Positions 12,424 through 24,555 of a stretch of DNA of 64,000 nucleotides are shown here, in pieces. This DNA comes from Montifringilla adamsi (Eukaryota; Chordata; Aves; Passeriformes; Passeridae): positions 6,302,789 through 6,366,788 of the forward strand of contig JAGGNK010012559.1 of the NCBI GenBank assembly GCA_017590115.1, in the 5' to 3' direction. The notes below the pieces were generated by a model, which had not been told where the DNA came from, searched no databases, and was given only the letters and a program-made list of their open reading frames with translations. Made by a program: the position numbers and the translations under genes. The first letter of the stretch is position 1. The number at the start of each line of letters is the position of its first letter.

Positions 12424-13179
12424 CGTAACAGATTCTAAAGAATCTAGTGAGTCTATGTCAAGCCCATCGCATGACAGGTGATACAGGTGTAGGAAAAAAA
12501 AAAGACATTTAAAACAAACAAAACAACGAAAAAAAAAAGAAAAGAAATCAAGTGCCATTCAAGCTACTGGAATCTTCCAATTGCCCCCCTCACAGGAGGC
12601 AGCACAGTATCACTGCAAGGTCTAGAAAAATTCAGGTTCAAGCCACTCACAAGAGTCCCACCACACACACTCCATAAATCCAAAGTGCAATCTCAATGGT
12701 AGGTCGCCCTGTCGAGCTGCTGGCTGTAGGGGATCTGCTGGACATCTCAAAGGGAAGGAGGGAATCTCAGTGTAGTGTGGCTGTGGGCAGGAGCAGCCTG
12801 TAAAAAACATGCTACATGGCATCTATGTTCCATTTCAAATGCAAGGAAAAAAAAAAATCTCCTGTTCCTGGAAGCCACGGGAGTGGCACAGTCAGGCTCC
12901 CAAAAGCAGCCCTAAATCAGTTTTACCTCGCATGGGAAATGCCAAGCTCCCAGCACAGGGATGAGGCTCCGGGGAGCTGGGGCTGCCATGAAGGCAGAGC
13001 TGAGCTGCAGGAGGCATCAAACCCTGCAACAAGCTCAGGGTCAGTGCAGGGAGCAGAGCTGGGCCAGTGCAGCTGATGCCAGGTGCAAGAGCCACCCCCA
13101 CCCCCCTTACTGCCCATCCACATTGCCCCTACCCCAAAAAAGGTACCAATCTGGCTATACACATTCCAAGGATCTAGTC

Positions 13180-13185
13180 TTTATT
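13180..13185 (-). terminator. AATAAA poly(A) signal, possible proximal TENT5B site
   Basis: Minus-strand AATAAA with a modest TGTGTATAG downstream element. It could give a shorter 3' UTR of about 1.6 kb. Confidence 0.35.
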
Positions 13186-14767
13186 TCAATCTGCCCGGCT
13201 ATTACAGTTTTGTCACAAAAACAAAAAAAAAAAAACCACAAGTTAGTAAAGGTACTGGAGTGGGTCAGCCTCGGAGGCAGCACCAGAAGCCGCGGTGTTC
13301 CCGAGCAGCATCCCTAGGGAATGCCTGCTGCCCGCCCTCTGAAACCTGAGATCTCTGCGGGCAGGACAGCCCAGGCACCTCCGTGAAAAACTCTTGTGCT
13401 CCGGACACTCAACAGCTTCAAAGCCACGTTGGACTGAGAGGGCCAAACCCTCAAAACACCAGAGGGTCTGTTTAGAAGACAGTTTTTCCCCTAAGGCCGA
13501 CTAACTTCACGCCCCCTTCCGCCCCCAGGCTCCATTTCTAGCTAGAGAATGAATTTCAAATGCTACCAGTGGCTCCCACAGGGAATCACAGAGCTGGGAA
13601 TAGGCTGCTTTGGAGACAGGACCTGCCCAAGGGATGATCTCCAGCATGGAAGAGGTCTGTCCACCCCCCTGGAGGACACAACAACAGCTGGAAATGACTG
13701 ACCAGTGACCTGGATGGTTTGTGCTTCAAAGGACAAGCCTCACCTTCCCCATGGCCCAGCTGGCCTGTGGCTTTGTGCATTAAAATCACACTGCATGTCA
13801 AAAAAAAAAAAAAAATCAGAAGAGCAGCATTTCAAATTCCCCTAGAAAATACAGGATTAGGTATGGCAGCCTGGGGCAGGCTCCTGGACAAATCGTCTGC
13901 CTCATCATTTAGGAACTCTACTACATTTTGGCACTGCAGACTTGGGAGCTTGAAGAGATCCATGTGCAGGTCCCTGCTGCCTTTTTTCCAGCGAGCCCTG
14001 CACAGCACCTTCCACCATGCCCTCCCCCCTCCCCAGTGCTCCCAGTTTCAGGCATTTCCACGCAGCCGTTCCAAGCCCTGGGTTGTGCAGCCCCACTTTG
14101 GCAGCTCTTGGCTCCAGCTGGTCCTCCACAGGCAGCAAGCCATGCCCAAACCCCTCAGCGACACAGAACCTGCTCTGGCCTCAGCCAGGATAAGAAATGA
14201 TCTTGCGACCCTCCCCACCCACGACAGAAACATTTTCCTCTTCAGACATTCCCCACTCAAGCTCTGGGCTATCAGCCCCTGCAAAAAAATAATAAAGGTT
14301 TACAGTACAGTTGTGTTTGTATTGTTACAGGCACTTAAACAGGATTCTTTGGTCCTTCAAAGGAATTAGCCACCCTGGCTTCTCTCGGCAGAAACCACAA
14401 GTTTGCACACCCATAACACCTCCTGCACTAAAAAAAAACAACCACAATTCAGATCCATTTCAGGGCAGTGCAGCTCTACCTTAGCGTAATTCTACAGTCT
14501 CCCCTCACACACCCCACCCACCCCATTGCCTCCACAATTCCATAAGGAGTCATTCCCATGACACTGCACTTCCCATCACAGTGTACAGCAGACAAGGCTC
14601 GTTCCAACAACCCCAGGAACGAGACACTCAAGCCAGAGTCCAGGAAGTTTCCTTTCGTTGCAGTTCTAGGAAGGTTGGTAGGTTTTATTTTGCTCCCCCT
14701 CCCCACCCTCCCAACCCCCCAAGGCAAGGAAATACCTTGGAGGACAGACCCTGGAGTTTGTCCTGGC

Positions 14768-15787
14768 TCAGTTACAGGGAAGCCACGTGGGGTAGGACTG
14801 ATTGCAAGGCAGGAAGGGCTGCACGTGGGTCACGTAGTAGTTGAAGTTTATTTCACTGACATAAGGGGCTGGCTGGTAGAAGCAGGTAACGTTTGTGACG
14901 GTGGGGATGATGTTCTGCTCAGCCAGGACCCTCACAGCCAGCATGGCAATGAGGTTCAGGGTCTGCCTCCTCTCGTGTCCCATGAGGCAGACCGTGCTCT
15001 CGTTGACCACCCTGTGCAGGGTCATCAAATAGTCATATCTGTTGCTCTCCATGCCCACAAAGTGGCTCTGCAGGTAACACTCCAGCTTCCTCAGCTGCTC
15101 GCCGATGTCAGAGAAGTCTATGAAAAACCTGGAGCACATGTACCTCTGCAGGGCCTTCATATCCACCTCGGACTTGGGCTTGAAGCCCCTGACCAGGAGG
15201 TTGCAGTACTTGAGGAGCCCCCCGCCCCGGATCTCCTCGGGGTTGCGCGTGGCGATGACGCGCTGCCGCAGGTGCTCCATGGCCTCCTCGAAGTCCCCGT
15301 ACATGCTCTCCCCGGTGACCGTGGGGTGGAAGTTCTCGGCCATGGGGTTCTCCGAGCACTCCCCGAAGAGCAGGAGCGAGTCCAGGATGATCTGGAAGGA
15401 GTCCACGCTGAACTCGAACTGGCGCCGCAGGGAGTCCACGAACTTGAGCTCCACGTTCTTGCCGCTGTTGTTGGAGAGCGAGATGAGGCTCCAGCGGTCG
15501 GTCTCGTTGCACACCTTCACCAGCTTCTGCACATAGGCCTCCTTCAGGGTCACGGGCGTGATCTTGTCCTTGTTGACTCCTTCGGGGAGGAAGTCGAGCA
15601 GGCAATCCATGACCACATCTTTAACCAGCTGGAAAACGTCCTCGGTCTTCAGATCCACGCCGAAGATGAGGTCCAGGTCCTTGTAGCCCAAGCCACTGTC
15701 CTGGTGTAGGACGTGACTGGCTGCTGAGCCGTTCAGCCGGACGTTGTGCACTGGGATTCCCTTCTTCTCCAGGCGGCTTCGGACAAC
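14768..15787 (-). CDS. TENT5B: TENT5B coding exon 2 (terminal)
   Basis: Encodes residues 60-398 and a TGA stop at 14768-14770. The acceptor is a pyrimidine-rich tract ending CTCAG just above 15787. The open frame continues upstream of the acceptor, but that part has no family similarity and is intron. The exon carries the catalytic acidic residues, the central [17 protein letters not shown] segment and the C-terminal [12 protein letters not shown]...TWLPCN block. Confidence 0.94.
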   Translation of the reverse strand, partial: VVRSRLEKKGIPVHNVRLNGSAASHVLHQDSGLGYKDLDLIFGVDLKTEDVFQLVKDVVMDCLLDFLPEGVNKDKITPVTLKEAYVQKLVKVCNETDRWSLISLSNNSGKNVELKFVDSLRRQFEFSVDSFQIILDSLLLFGECSENPMAENFHPTVTGESMYGDFEEAMEHLRQRVIATRNPEEIRGGGLLKYCNLLVRGFKPKSEVDMKALQRYMCSRFFIDFSDIGEQLRKLECYLQSHFVGMESNRYDYLMTLHRVVNESTVCLMGHERRQTLNLIAMLAVRVLAEQNIIPTVTNVTCFYQPAPYVSEINFNYYVTHVQPFLPCNQSYPTWLPCN

Positions 15788-18700
15788 CTGAGACAGAGAC
15801 AGAGTCAGTGAGAGGCAGGAGGGACTTCTTGGAGCAGCCTGGGGACAGCAGGAGCGCTCCCGGCGCTTACGTGGGTCACTCCAGTGCAAGACAGTAAAAT
15901 AAAAAGCTAATCCATTGGAAATAGGTCACTTTGGAAAGCATCCCCAGTCCTGCCAGCAGCTGCGGGTGGCTCTCCCTTACTGACTCCTGGCATTAGAGAT
16001 GTGACTGCACACGATCAGCTGCTCTGCTTCCAGTGCAGGGTCTGCTCTCCCTGCCTTCCTGACCCCATTTTTGGGGTGGTCTCTGCCCTCTACATCCCCT
16101 CCCAGCTCCAGTGCCCCAGCCAAGACCAGCCGCCCCCAAAGTGACCCCAAAGAGGGGGTGGCAGCACAGTCTGCAGCAGTCCCTGTGGATTTCATCAGGG
16201 TGGCTCACTCCTTTTAGCCATCCCTTCGGCCTGTCAAGATTCATTAAAGGCAAATCAAGATGCCAGAGCAGCTCAAAAGCCCCAGCCAGGCGTATGCAAG
16301 TTCATGTCCCAACTGGTAAGTGTATCCTAACAATTTCCAGTGTGTCAGAGCTTCGTGCTGAGCTTGGCGTGCTATCAAGCACAAGAGGCAGCTTTCATCT
16401 CACGGGTGTTACTCCGGTGATTTTAATGCTGCCTGCTCAGTCCTGGCACACCCAGCAGCCCCTCCAAAGCTTTGTTCATTTACTGGGAAGCTGAATCACC
16501 TGCCTGATTACTTAACAAGCAGGAGGCTAAAATAACCCCCAAGACCATAAAATAAACTATCTGGACACCAGCTTATAATTTGAGTTTAACTCAGCTCAAA
16601 GATCCCAGGAAGATTAGGTTTGCACCTTCCAGCAGAAGCTCTTCCCACGTCTCATCCACTCATCCTGCTTTCGTGTTCCCCTCCAGCCATTTCCCATTTT
16701 CCTGGGAGTCCCAACCAGCCAGCCTAGAGCAAGGCCATGGCTTGAAAGAGCTGAAGCTTGGGACACAAATGGACAAATTGGATCACCAAGAGCCAGTCTG
16801 ACTGGGCCCTTCGGCCCTGTGAGCCTGCCCTAGTTTGAGAGGCCCCACAAACTCTGCCCAAAACATGAATTTCAATTTAAAGCTGCATCACAACGGCCAA
16901 ACCCTCTTGGCTGCCCTGGCCCTGAGCAGTTCTGGGGGAGATCAGAAGTGTTGCAGATCTGGTCCCAGCAGCAGTAAAACCACCTCTCCATGGTGGTTTT
17001 GTTTGGAAGGAAGAACACACAAAAGGTCAGGGCTGGCAGCATGGAACCCTGGTCACACCCCAGACCCTCAGTGACTGCACCAAGGGCCACCAGCACGTCC
17101 TGCTGCCTTCCCAAAAACATCCCAGAACAAACCCTCTGCTGTTTGCACACCTGGGAGGTTGTCAAGGCTCACTAGGCAGCTTCCCTGGTGGTGCTTCCCC
17201 TCTCTCCTGACATGAGCCACCCCTGCTCCGGCTGGAAAGGCAGCCAGGCTCCTCGCCAAGCCCGTGGTGACAGTCACATGTCAGGCAGCAGTTACCCAGG
17301 AGCTGCTCACCCCTGGGAGCCCAGGCCACACCAGCCCAGGCAGCGAAAGAAGCTGTTTTCCAGGGCAGACAGTTTGGAAAGATGGAGCTGCTCCTAGAAG
17401 ACACGCAGGGCTGTTGCCCCAGATGAGCAAACATCACCCAGGGGAGCCGCTGGCCTGTCCCTGCTGCCAGCTGGAGTCACTCACCCGGGGCACAGCTCCA
17501 GCTCTGCCCGTGCAGTCCAAGAGTTCTGTGCTCTCAAGCTTAGAGAGACAAGATATAGGTCAGAGCCTTAGGTGCAGAGCTGGGCCCAGTGCTGGGAGAA
17601 GATCTCGTTCCAGATTAATTTCCTAACCCCAAAGAACATCTGCTTAACCCCTTTCTGGGCACGGCTCAGGACCTGCAGCACTCCAGACCCACAGGCTCCA
17701 GGTTTACCCAAGTTCCCCAGTCTGTCTGTGTGAGATACATTCAGAAAACAGGGAAAAGACCCAATTGCTCGAGTCAGCATTGTCCCAAACCACCCCAAAA
17801 GTCTCCAACCTGCCGAGCAGCAGGGAGCAGAGCACTCTGCCGTTCCCTGGGAGCTTCCACCCACCAGCCTTCACCTTGAGCTCATCCCCCCTGGCTGCAG
17901 GCAGTGGGTTCAGGGCTGCATTTCCCCCAGAGGGCTGGATATTTCCAGGGTTAGGCAGCTGCTGACCTGCTTCCCAAAACAGCAGCTCACCTTCCGTGTG
18001 GTTGGGATAATTGAGTGTGACAGCCAGGCAGGAGCAAATCCTGCTGCGTCCTGACCTGTGCCTCGCAGCTCCCACAACAACAACAACAGGATAAATAACT
18101 GCCTTTTGGGTTACTTGTTCCAGCTTAGTCAGCCCTAAACACAGGCTCTGGGCACAATTACAGCCCTCAGCTACCCCGTGCTGGAGGCTGCTGCTGGCAG
18201 CATCCTCTGGGCAGCGAGGGAGAGCTGCTGCAGTGCTGGGTGCTGCCCCGGCCGAGGGCAGCCTTCATCTGAGCCGTCCTGCTCACAGCAGCCAAAAGCC
18301 AGCGCTGTCAGCAACTCGAGGAATCCCAGAGCAGCCTTTCAAATGTCACCTTTCCGTCTCCCAGGCTTAACTCTAACTATTTCTCAAGCAGCTGAGGCTC
18401 CAAAATCCCGGTTATTGTGAAAGCCAGTTGGGTCTTAGCGCCGTGAATAGGCTTTTTAATTAGAAGCCAACATGCCCGATTTTACATTTGATGAGTCATT
18501 ACTGAGGAATGAAGTCGCCTCCCAAATATGAATATGCATCAGCTCATTCGAGCTACATTGTTAGTTTAATATTAAACACGGTTATTACTTGATGGTTAAA
18601 CTAAGAGGAGCTCGTGAACAAGCCGAAGTCTCGGGCAGGCTCTGGAGAATTCAGCCAGGGGTGCCCAGAAATCAAAGGACACGGACATTTGATCCGGCCT

Positions 18701-19705
18701 TTGAATTAATAACTCTGCCTCTTCCAACACGAGCCCAACATGTCCCCCAGCACGAAGCCATTTCGTGGAAGCAGCTCCAAAAAAAGCCACTTTTGCCCTG
18801 GCCACACACATTTCGCTGCTTTTAAGGGCAATAAATGAACTCAAAAAGAGCAGGAGCAAGGTACGAGGGGAGGAAGCTAAGCAGGATCTGTGGCACAAGC
18901 AAATGAACTCAAAAAGAGCAGGAGCGAGGTACGGGGGGAGGAAGCTAAGCAGGATCTGTGGCACAAGCTGCAGCAGCCCCAGGGACGGGGGCAGCTGCTC
19001 GGGAGGGTCCTTGCAGCTCCGGGCATTGCTGCTGCGGCTGCTGGCAGGGCCAGCCCCACCAGGACCCCGCAGCACCCCGGGACCATGGGCACCAGGCCCC
19101 CAAAACTTCTAACCCCCCCCCGGAGCAGCCAGGCCGGGCTGGGCAGGCTCGGAGCGAGCTGCTCTAGCGGAAGGTGCCAGCCTGAGACGCTTCTCCCGAA
19201 TTCCAGGCCTGGCAGGAGCCAGGCGGCATTTGGGGACACTCAGCGGGATCTCTGGGCTTCCCGTGCGGAGCCATGCCCGGCTCCCCCAGCCGAGGGCATT
19301 CCGCGATGTTCAGGCCCCTTCCACCCCAAGCAGCCAGCGGCTGCCCGGTGCCCCGGGCCCGGCGGGGGAGGCCGAGCGTGCCGGGCCGGGTTGGCTCGGG
19401 GCCCGCCGGGCCGCTTATCGCCGCCTCAGCACTTTTATTTTCTCCCTGAGCCCCGCAGGAGCGGGGCAGAGTCCAGCGGGGCCCGCAGCCCGCCCCGTCC
19501 CCTCACGGCTCCCTCACGGCCCCCTCACCTGCACGATGGTGCGCGGCCGCACCGACAGCGTGGGGAAGTTGCCGCGGCCGTGGATGGGCACGGCCTCGCC
19601 CAGGATCTGGTCCAGCCGCTGCACCTGCTCCCACGTCAGGACGCTGAAGCGGCTGCCGCGCTGCTCCGCGCCGCCCGCAGCGGCCCCCGCCGCCGCCTCC
19701 AGCAT
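14768..19705 (-). CDS. TENT5B: TENT5B (FAM46B), terminal nucleotidyltransferase 5B, complete 2-exon coding region
   Basis: Join of 19529-19705 and 14768-15787 on the minus strand, 398 aa. The TENT5/FAM46 family are non-canonical poly(A) polymerases that extend RNA 3' ends. The nucleotidyltransferase core is visible: G79-S80 of the GS motif, the acidic pair D96/D98 in YKDLDLIF, and a third acidic residue E172 in VELKFVD. The 74-residue spacing from D98 to E172 equals that between D92 and E166 recalled for human TENT5C. The [13 protein letters not shown] block (residues 40-52), [18 protein letters not shown], the HPTVTGES loop and the C-terminal TWLPCN ending are family hallmarks. Human TENT5B is about 425 aa; the difference is a shorter N-terminus. 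The paralogue was chosen by position beside SLC9A1, because protein similarity alone does not separate TENT5 paralogues well. The start is the only ATG near the conserved block, inside a CpG island. Confidence 0.93.
15788..19528 (-). other. TENT5B: TENT5B intron 1
   Basis: A 3.7 kb phase 0 intron with GT...AG ends on the minus strand. It holds a 68-bp two-copy direct repeat (18833-18968) and an AT-rich stretch at 18440-18600 dense in transcription-factor-like motifs. I see no other coding exon on either strand. Confidence 0.85.
18833..18968. repeat. 68-bp two-copy direct repeat in TENT5B intron 1
   Basis: AAATGAACTCAAAAAGAGCA...GATCTGTGGCACAAGC occurs at 18833 and 18901 with a few differences. 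Confidence 0.97.
19529..19705 (-). CDS. TENT5B: TENT5B coding exon 1
   Basis: Encodes residues 1-59: an Ala/Gly-rich N-terminus (MLEAAAG...) and then the conserved [13 protein letters not shown] and [12 protein letters not shown] blocks. The exon ends ATC GTG CAG followed by the donor GTGAGG (intron phase 0). Coding starts at the ATG at 19703-19705. No upstream in-frame ATG with family similarity is seen. Confidence 0.92.
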
Positions 19706-20200
19706 CGCCCCCGCCGCCGACGGAGCCGCTCGCCCGGAAACCGCCCGGAAACCAGCCGGAAGTGCCGGTGCGGAGGGGAAGCGGGAGGAAAACTTAAAAA
19801 TGGGGGGAAAGCAAAAAAAAAGAAAAAAATAACCCCCCGAGTGGCGCCGGCGAGGGGTGGCTGCGCGGGGCGCGGCGGGAGCGCGGTCGGTGCCCGCAGG
19901 GACTCGCACAGAACCGGCCCCGGCCGCCCCCCGCCCGCCACCGGCTCCGCCGAGCGCTGCGCCCGCCCGCGCCCCGCCGCGCCTTTTATGGACCCGCGCC
20001 GCGCCCCATTGGCCCGGCCCCCCGCCAATCCCTGCCCGAGCCCGCGCCCAGGGGGAGGAGCGTGGCTGGATCGAGGCCAATAGAAGAGGCGATACGGGGA
20101 ATGGGCGGGGCGGGAGGCGGGGCGGGCCCTGGAAGCCCCGCCCCACGGCGCGCGGGAATCCCGGCCGTGATTGGCGGGGCGGGCGCGCGCCGGGGGACAC
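19706..20200 (-). promoter_or_regulatory. TENT5B: TENT5B CpG-island promoter and 5' UTR
   Basis: Very GC- and CpG-rich sequence above the TENT5B ATG. On the minus strand a TATA-like CATAAAAGG lies near 19983-19991, about 280 nt above the ATG. CCAAT-box cores in either orientation occur near 20009, 20032, 20079 and 20170, with GC boxes (GGGCGG) near 20104-20125. This layout suggests a start site near 19955, which is inferred. Confidence 0.6.
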
Positions 20201-20405
20201 GGGGGGACACGGGGGGCAGACCCTGGTGACACAGGGGACACGGGGTCTGGGACAGCCCCGGGGGACGCCGGTGACAAGGGGGGACACGGGGGGACACGGG
20301 TGACAGGGACAGCCCCAGGGGACACGGGGGACAGGGACAGTCCCGGGGGGACACGGGTGACAGGGACAGCCCCAGGGGACACGGGGGACAGGGACAGGCC
20401 CGGGT
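20190..20405. repeat. GGGGGACACGGG minisatellite
   Basis: Units of GGGGGACACGGGTGACAGGG and ACAGCCCCAGG upstream of TENT5B. Confidence 0.93.
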
Positions 20406-23400
20406 AGCCCTGGGTGCCCTGGGGCGTCCTGTGGGACCGCAGCAACGACCTTGGTGTCCCTCTGAGTCACGCTCGTGCCACACCGGTGCCCTCCGATGTC
20501 CTGTTGGTTCCCTTCGGTGCCCCATTGCTGCCCTTGGGTACGCCCTTGGTACCCTTTGATATCCCACTGGTGCCCCAGCGATGCCCCCTGATGCCCCCTG
20601 ACTGGTGCCCCGGTGGTGCCCCGGTGGTGCCCCATTCATGCCCCGGTGGTGCCCCACTCATGCCCTGGTGCCCCCCAGGTGCCCTGTGAGCCCATGCCCA
20701 TGGGTGCTCTGCAGGCTGGCTCTCCCTGCAGCGATGTCCCTCGGTCTGGCAGCCCGCGGTCTGTCCCTGCACAGCTCAGTGTCCCCATCCTGACCCGCCG
20801 CCCTCCCCCAGGCCTTGTCCCCTGTCCCCTGTCCCCATGTGCCAGCCGTGGCACCCAGGGCAGGGTCCCTCCCTGGGGTGACGGAGCTCCGGGAGCTCAG
20901 AGCCAGCCCCAGCTCAGCCGCCGCCCCCCCGGGCCAGGCGTGTCCCCAGCCCCTGACCCCCGTTTCCTTCCATCCCAGCCATTCCCGGCTCGTTTCTCCC
21001 TCCAGACGATTCCAGCGGGGCCCTCCCTGCTGAGCTGGACGGACAGAGCGACCCCAGCCCCACACCTGCACTGCCACCCCCCGTTCCCGCTCCTGCCTGG
21101 AGCTGGGATCCATCCTCGGGAGCCAGACCCCGCTCGGAGATGAGCCAGGGCTGATTCTTTTTTACACCCTCGCGGGGTTTTATTGCAAGAACTGCCCTGA
21201 AAACTCCCTAACATCCAGCCTGGGGCTTTCCCCCTCAGGGCAGGCACTGCAGGGCTCTTCCAAGATGCCAGGTCTGTCTCGGAGGACCTGCCACATCCCA
21301 GGGGTTTGCTGCTGGAAGCTGGAGCTGGCTGCAGAAAGAGGAACCGGGGTGCTCAGGAGCATCCACAGCTGGGGTTGGAGGGGAGAGAAGGGACGTGGAG
21401 CCTTCTGAAATGCTCCCCATTCCCTGGGGCACTGACAGCCAGAGGGGCTCCCGGGGGGCTGCGGGGTCCCCACTGGGATGCTGCTGCTGCCCTGCTCCCT
21501 GCTCCTGTCCGTGTCACCGTGTGACTCCGCCGGGATGGAGAGCTGCTCCCGGCTGCTCCCGGCTGCTCCCGCTGCGGCTCCCGGCTGGGGCGCAGGACAA
21601 GGGGAGCCCTGCTGGAAAGCGATTTTCCAAGGAACTTGATTAAAAATCAGGCAGCTGCCTCTCGTTGCAAAACCCTTCTGGCGGTGCTGGAGGAAAAGCC
21701 GGATCAGGGAGGGTTTCCCAAAAGGCTGAGAGGGCCCGAACGGCTTTGGGGATGGGTCCTGCAGGAGGAAGGGCTGGTGGGGGCTGAGCACCCCGGGCCT
21801 GCGGGACCCCGGCTGTGGCAGCCCCGAGGGGATCCAGGCAGGGCCGGGGGGCTGCAGACCCCTCTGGGATGGGCTGGACCTGGTGCTGCCCGGCCCAGGG
21901 GCAGAGGCGCTGCTGGCTCCGGAGGAATCCTCGGCCGAGGCGCCGGGGCCGAGCCGGCGGAGCGCTCGGTACCGTGCATCACCGGGGTGATCCCGGGAGC
22001 GAGCCCGGCGCTGGGAACGGCACCCGGGCCGTTTCCTTCCAGCTCAGCCAGGGCCAGCCCGGCCTTTATTCGTTTGTTTTGTCGGCAATTAAGGAATAAT
22101 CATCGTCTTGGGGTGAAACCCGGGCGGCTCCTGCCTCCCGGGGGTGGCACGAGGGTGGCGGAGCCCCTTTGGCCACACGGGGTGGGACAGGGCTGGGCAG
22201 GGGGGGCCGCTCGGGAAGCCGTGAGCCCCCCTTGCCCCAGGGATTTGGGGTCGCAGCTCCCCGGGAATGCCCGGCGGAGCCTGCTCCGTCCCCGGGGGAT
22301 CGGAACGCGCCCGGCGGGTGCGCGGGGAGAAGCGGGGACAGCCCGGGGCACGGGAAGGAGCGCGGGGGGCAGAGATGGACCCCCCACCCGAGCTGAGCCC
22401 CCTGGGCAGCCCGGCCAGCGGAGAACGGGGGCACAAGGGCTGGGAGCGGCCGGGAGTGGGGCAGTGGGTGACAATCCCTCGGCCGGCAGGGGAAGGGACC
22501 GCGGGGACTGCGTGACTCGCGTGGGACGGCTCCGTCCCACTCGGCATTAAGCAGGGCGTGTGCCAACTCCCTGAGCAAGCAGCAGGGACCAAGCCCTGCT
22601 CCCGGAGCCACCAACGTCACCCGCCGCCCCGGGGGAGCAGCAGCGCTGCCGGCGGGGCGCGGGCACGCCGGTTCCCCGGCACCGCCACCGTGCTCACGTC
22701 AGCCGTGTCCCGGGCTGGCCCTGTCCCCGTGCCCGCAGCGGCTGTCACCGTGCGGGCACCGCTGTGCGTGGCCGCCCCACGCAGGCACAAAGTGTCCCCA
22801 CGCAGGCACAAAGTGTCCCCTCGCAGGCACACACTGTCCCCAGGCAGAGTCCAGCCATCCCCGTGCACAGAAGCCACCGTCGCCGGGCAATCACTGTCCC
22901 CAGCACAGCTGCTGCTGTCCCCACACTCGTCACCGTCCCCACGCCCACGCTGCCATCCCCACGCTCATGCCCCTGCCCACGTGCCCGCTGTGGGTTTTGC
23001 AGGTGGAGTCCGTCTCCATGCCTTGTCCAAATCCTCCCTCGGCAAACACAGCTCCTGGACACCTCCCAGGCACCCGAGCTCGCTGTCCAGCCCCGCTCAG
23101 TCCCCGCAGCCCGTCCCAGAGGTGCCACCAAGCTCGCTGGCCTCCCTGGGGCGGTGCCACCAGCGGTGTCCAAAGAGGCGTTTTCCCCGTGCTGGCCACA
23201 GCAAGGCTGGATGTGGCATTAGGGGCATTGTGAGCACCCACCGCGTGGCACGAGGGGTGTCACTGTGCTGCCACTCTCTGATCTCAGCCTGGCATCCCTG
23301 TGTCACCACCCTGGACCCCCAGACTCGGCCACATCCCATCCTGGAAGGGATGATGAGTGATGCTGCCGGAGAGGGGCCACCCGGGAGGCCCGACATGAAA

Positions 23401-24555
23401 AGGAGCGCAGGGTGTCATTACTGCAGGTGACACAGAGCTCGGGAATGGCACCTGTCACTGCCCTGGCTGCTGCAAAATGCTGCCCGGGGAGTTGGGGGGA
23501 CAGGCTGTGGGGACAGGGACACAGCAGCAACGTGGCCCCAGCACTGATGTGCCCTCCCTCGAATCTCCCCTGGGGTGTCACTGGCTGGGGACATCCCTGT
23601 GCCCTGGCAGCATGGCCTGTGTGTCCCCAGGCTCGGTGGCTCCCCGGTGACACCACGTGCTGTTTTTCTTGGCATGACTCGTGCCTTTACAGCCGTGGCA
23701 GGGATGACCCATCTCAGTGCCACTAATTTGGGGCTGGCAGGGAGCACAGCCGCTCCCTTTGCTCCGGGTTTTTGGGCCCCGGGTGACACCTGAGCGCCCT
23801 GAGGGTGGTGGCAGCTCCGGGACAGCCTCGCTGTGCCCTCTTCTCCCGGGACAGCCCGGGGCTCGGCTCTGGAGGCTGCTGAGCCCGGAGCCGTGACTCG
23901 GGCAGGGAATTCACGGGTGCTTCCAGGGCTCTCGGTACCTGCTGGGACAATGGGGACGGTCACTCCCCTCCTGCCACCCGCTGGACCACAGAGGGAAACT
24001 GAGGCACGGGAAAGCCCGTCTCCTGGCCGGGGCAGTTTCCTGCTGCTGCAGAGGCAGCAGATCTTTAGCCCTCATGGATGGGGGCTGTGGAAGGGCATAA
24101 ACACGGTGGAACTCACGTGGAAGGACAAGGTCATCCTGCTCAGAGTCCCTTTTCTCCCTGTTCTTGGTGCCACCACCAAGGCCCAAAGGTGCTTTGGGAG
24201 GGAGAGGGGGATATGGGGCACGGGGGGCACACACAGGGAAAAGACATCACTGCCAGGGCCGTGGGGCCGGGGGGACACCCTGGGGCCCCCCACCCCCGGC
24301 GCCAGCACTGCGAGTGCTTTGGCAGTGGCTCAGTGGTAACAGCCCAGCCCCGCAGGGATCATTAGTCCTCCCTCATTAAAAAAACTTACTCACCCTTTGA
24401 GACAGAAACAAGAATATCCTGGAAATGCCTCGGTTTGGGGAGTTCTCGCTCTTAAGGTATGACTGAAATCAGGCTGCAGGTGATGCTCCCCAGCACGTGG
24501 GCAGGTGAGTTACCTGGGCACTGCCCGGGGCAGCTGAGCTCCTGCTGCTCCCTCC
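20406..24555. other. TENT5B-SLC9A1 intergenic region
   Basis: GC-rich, with a GGTGCCCC-type degenerate repeat around 20480-20690 and a short minisatellite at 22783. No gene recognised. Open frames are long only because of composition. Confidence 0.65.
22783..22850. repeat. 21-bp short minisatellite
   Basis: Three units of CGCAGGCACAAAGTGTCCCC(A) and variants. Confidence 0.9.

Larger units (their letters stand above)
12400..14767 (-). other. TENT5B: Probable TENT5B 3' UTR
   Basis: The region downstream of the TENT5B stop has lower GC than its surroundings and several A-rich tracts on the plus strand (U-rich in the transcript). Two minus-strand AATAAA hexamers lie at 13180-13185 and 12418-12423. 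The distal one is followed by a GT-rich stretch, as expected for a cleavage site, which gives a 3' UTR of about 2.4 kb. There is no transcript evidence, so the end is inferred. Confidence 0.6.

Noticed and set aside
14558..15709. 383-codon plus-strand open frame
   Set aside because: Antisense to TENT5B exon 2; no independent family similarity.
14768..19705. Calling the gene TENT5C, TENT5A or TENT5D instead of TENT5B
   Set aside because: All share the core motifs, but the neighbours SLC9A1 and WDTC1 fit only the TENT5B locus. A phylogeny would settle it.
23985..24000. GGGAAACTGAGGCACGG, MIR-like core words (also near 45344 and 36467)
   Set aside because: The match is too short, with no flanking MIR sequence.
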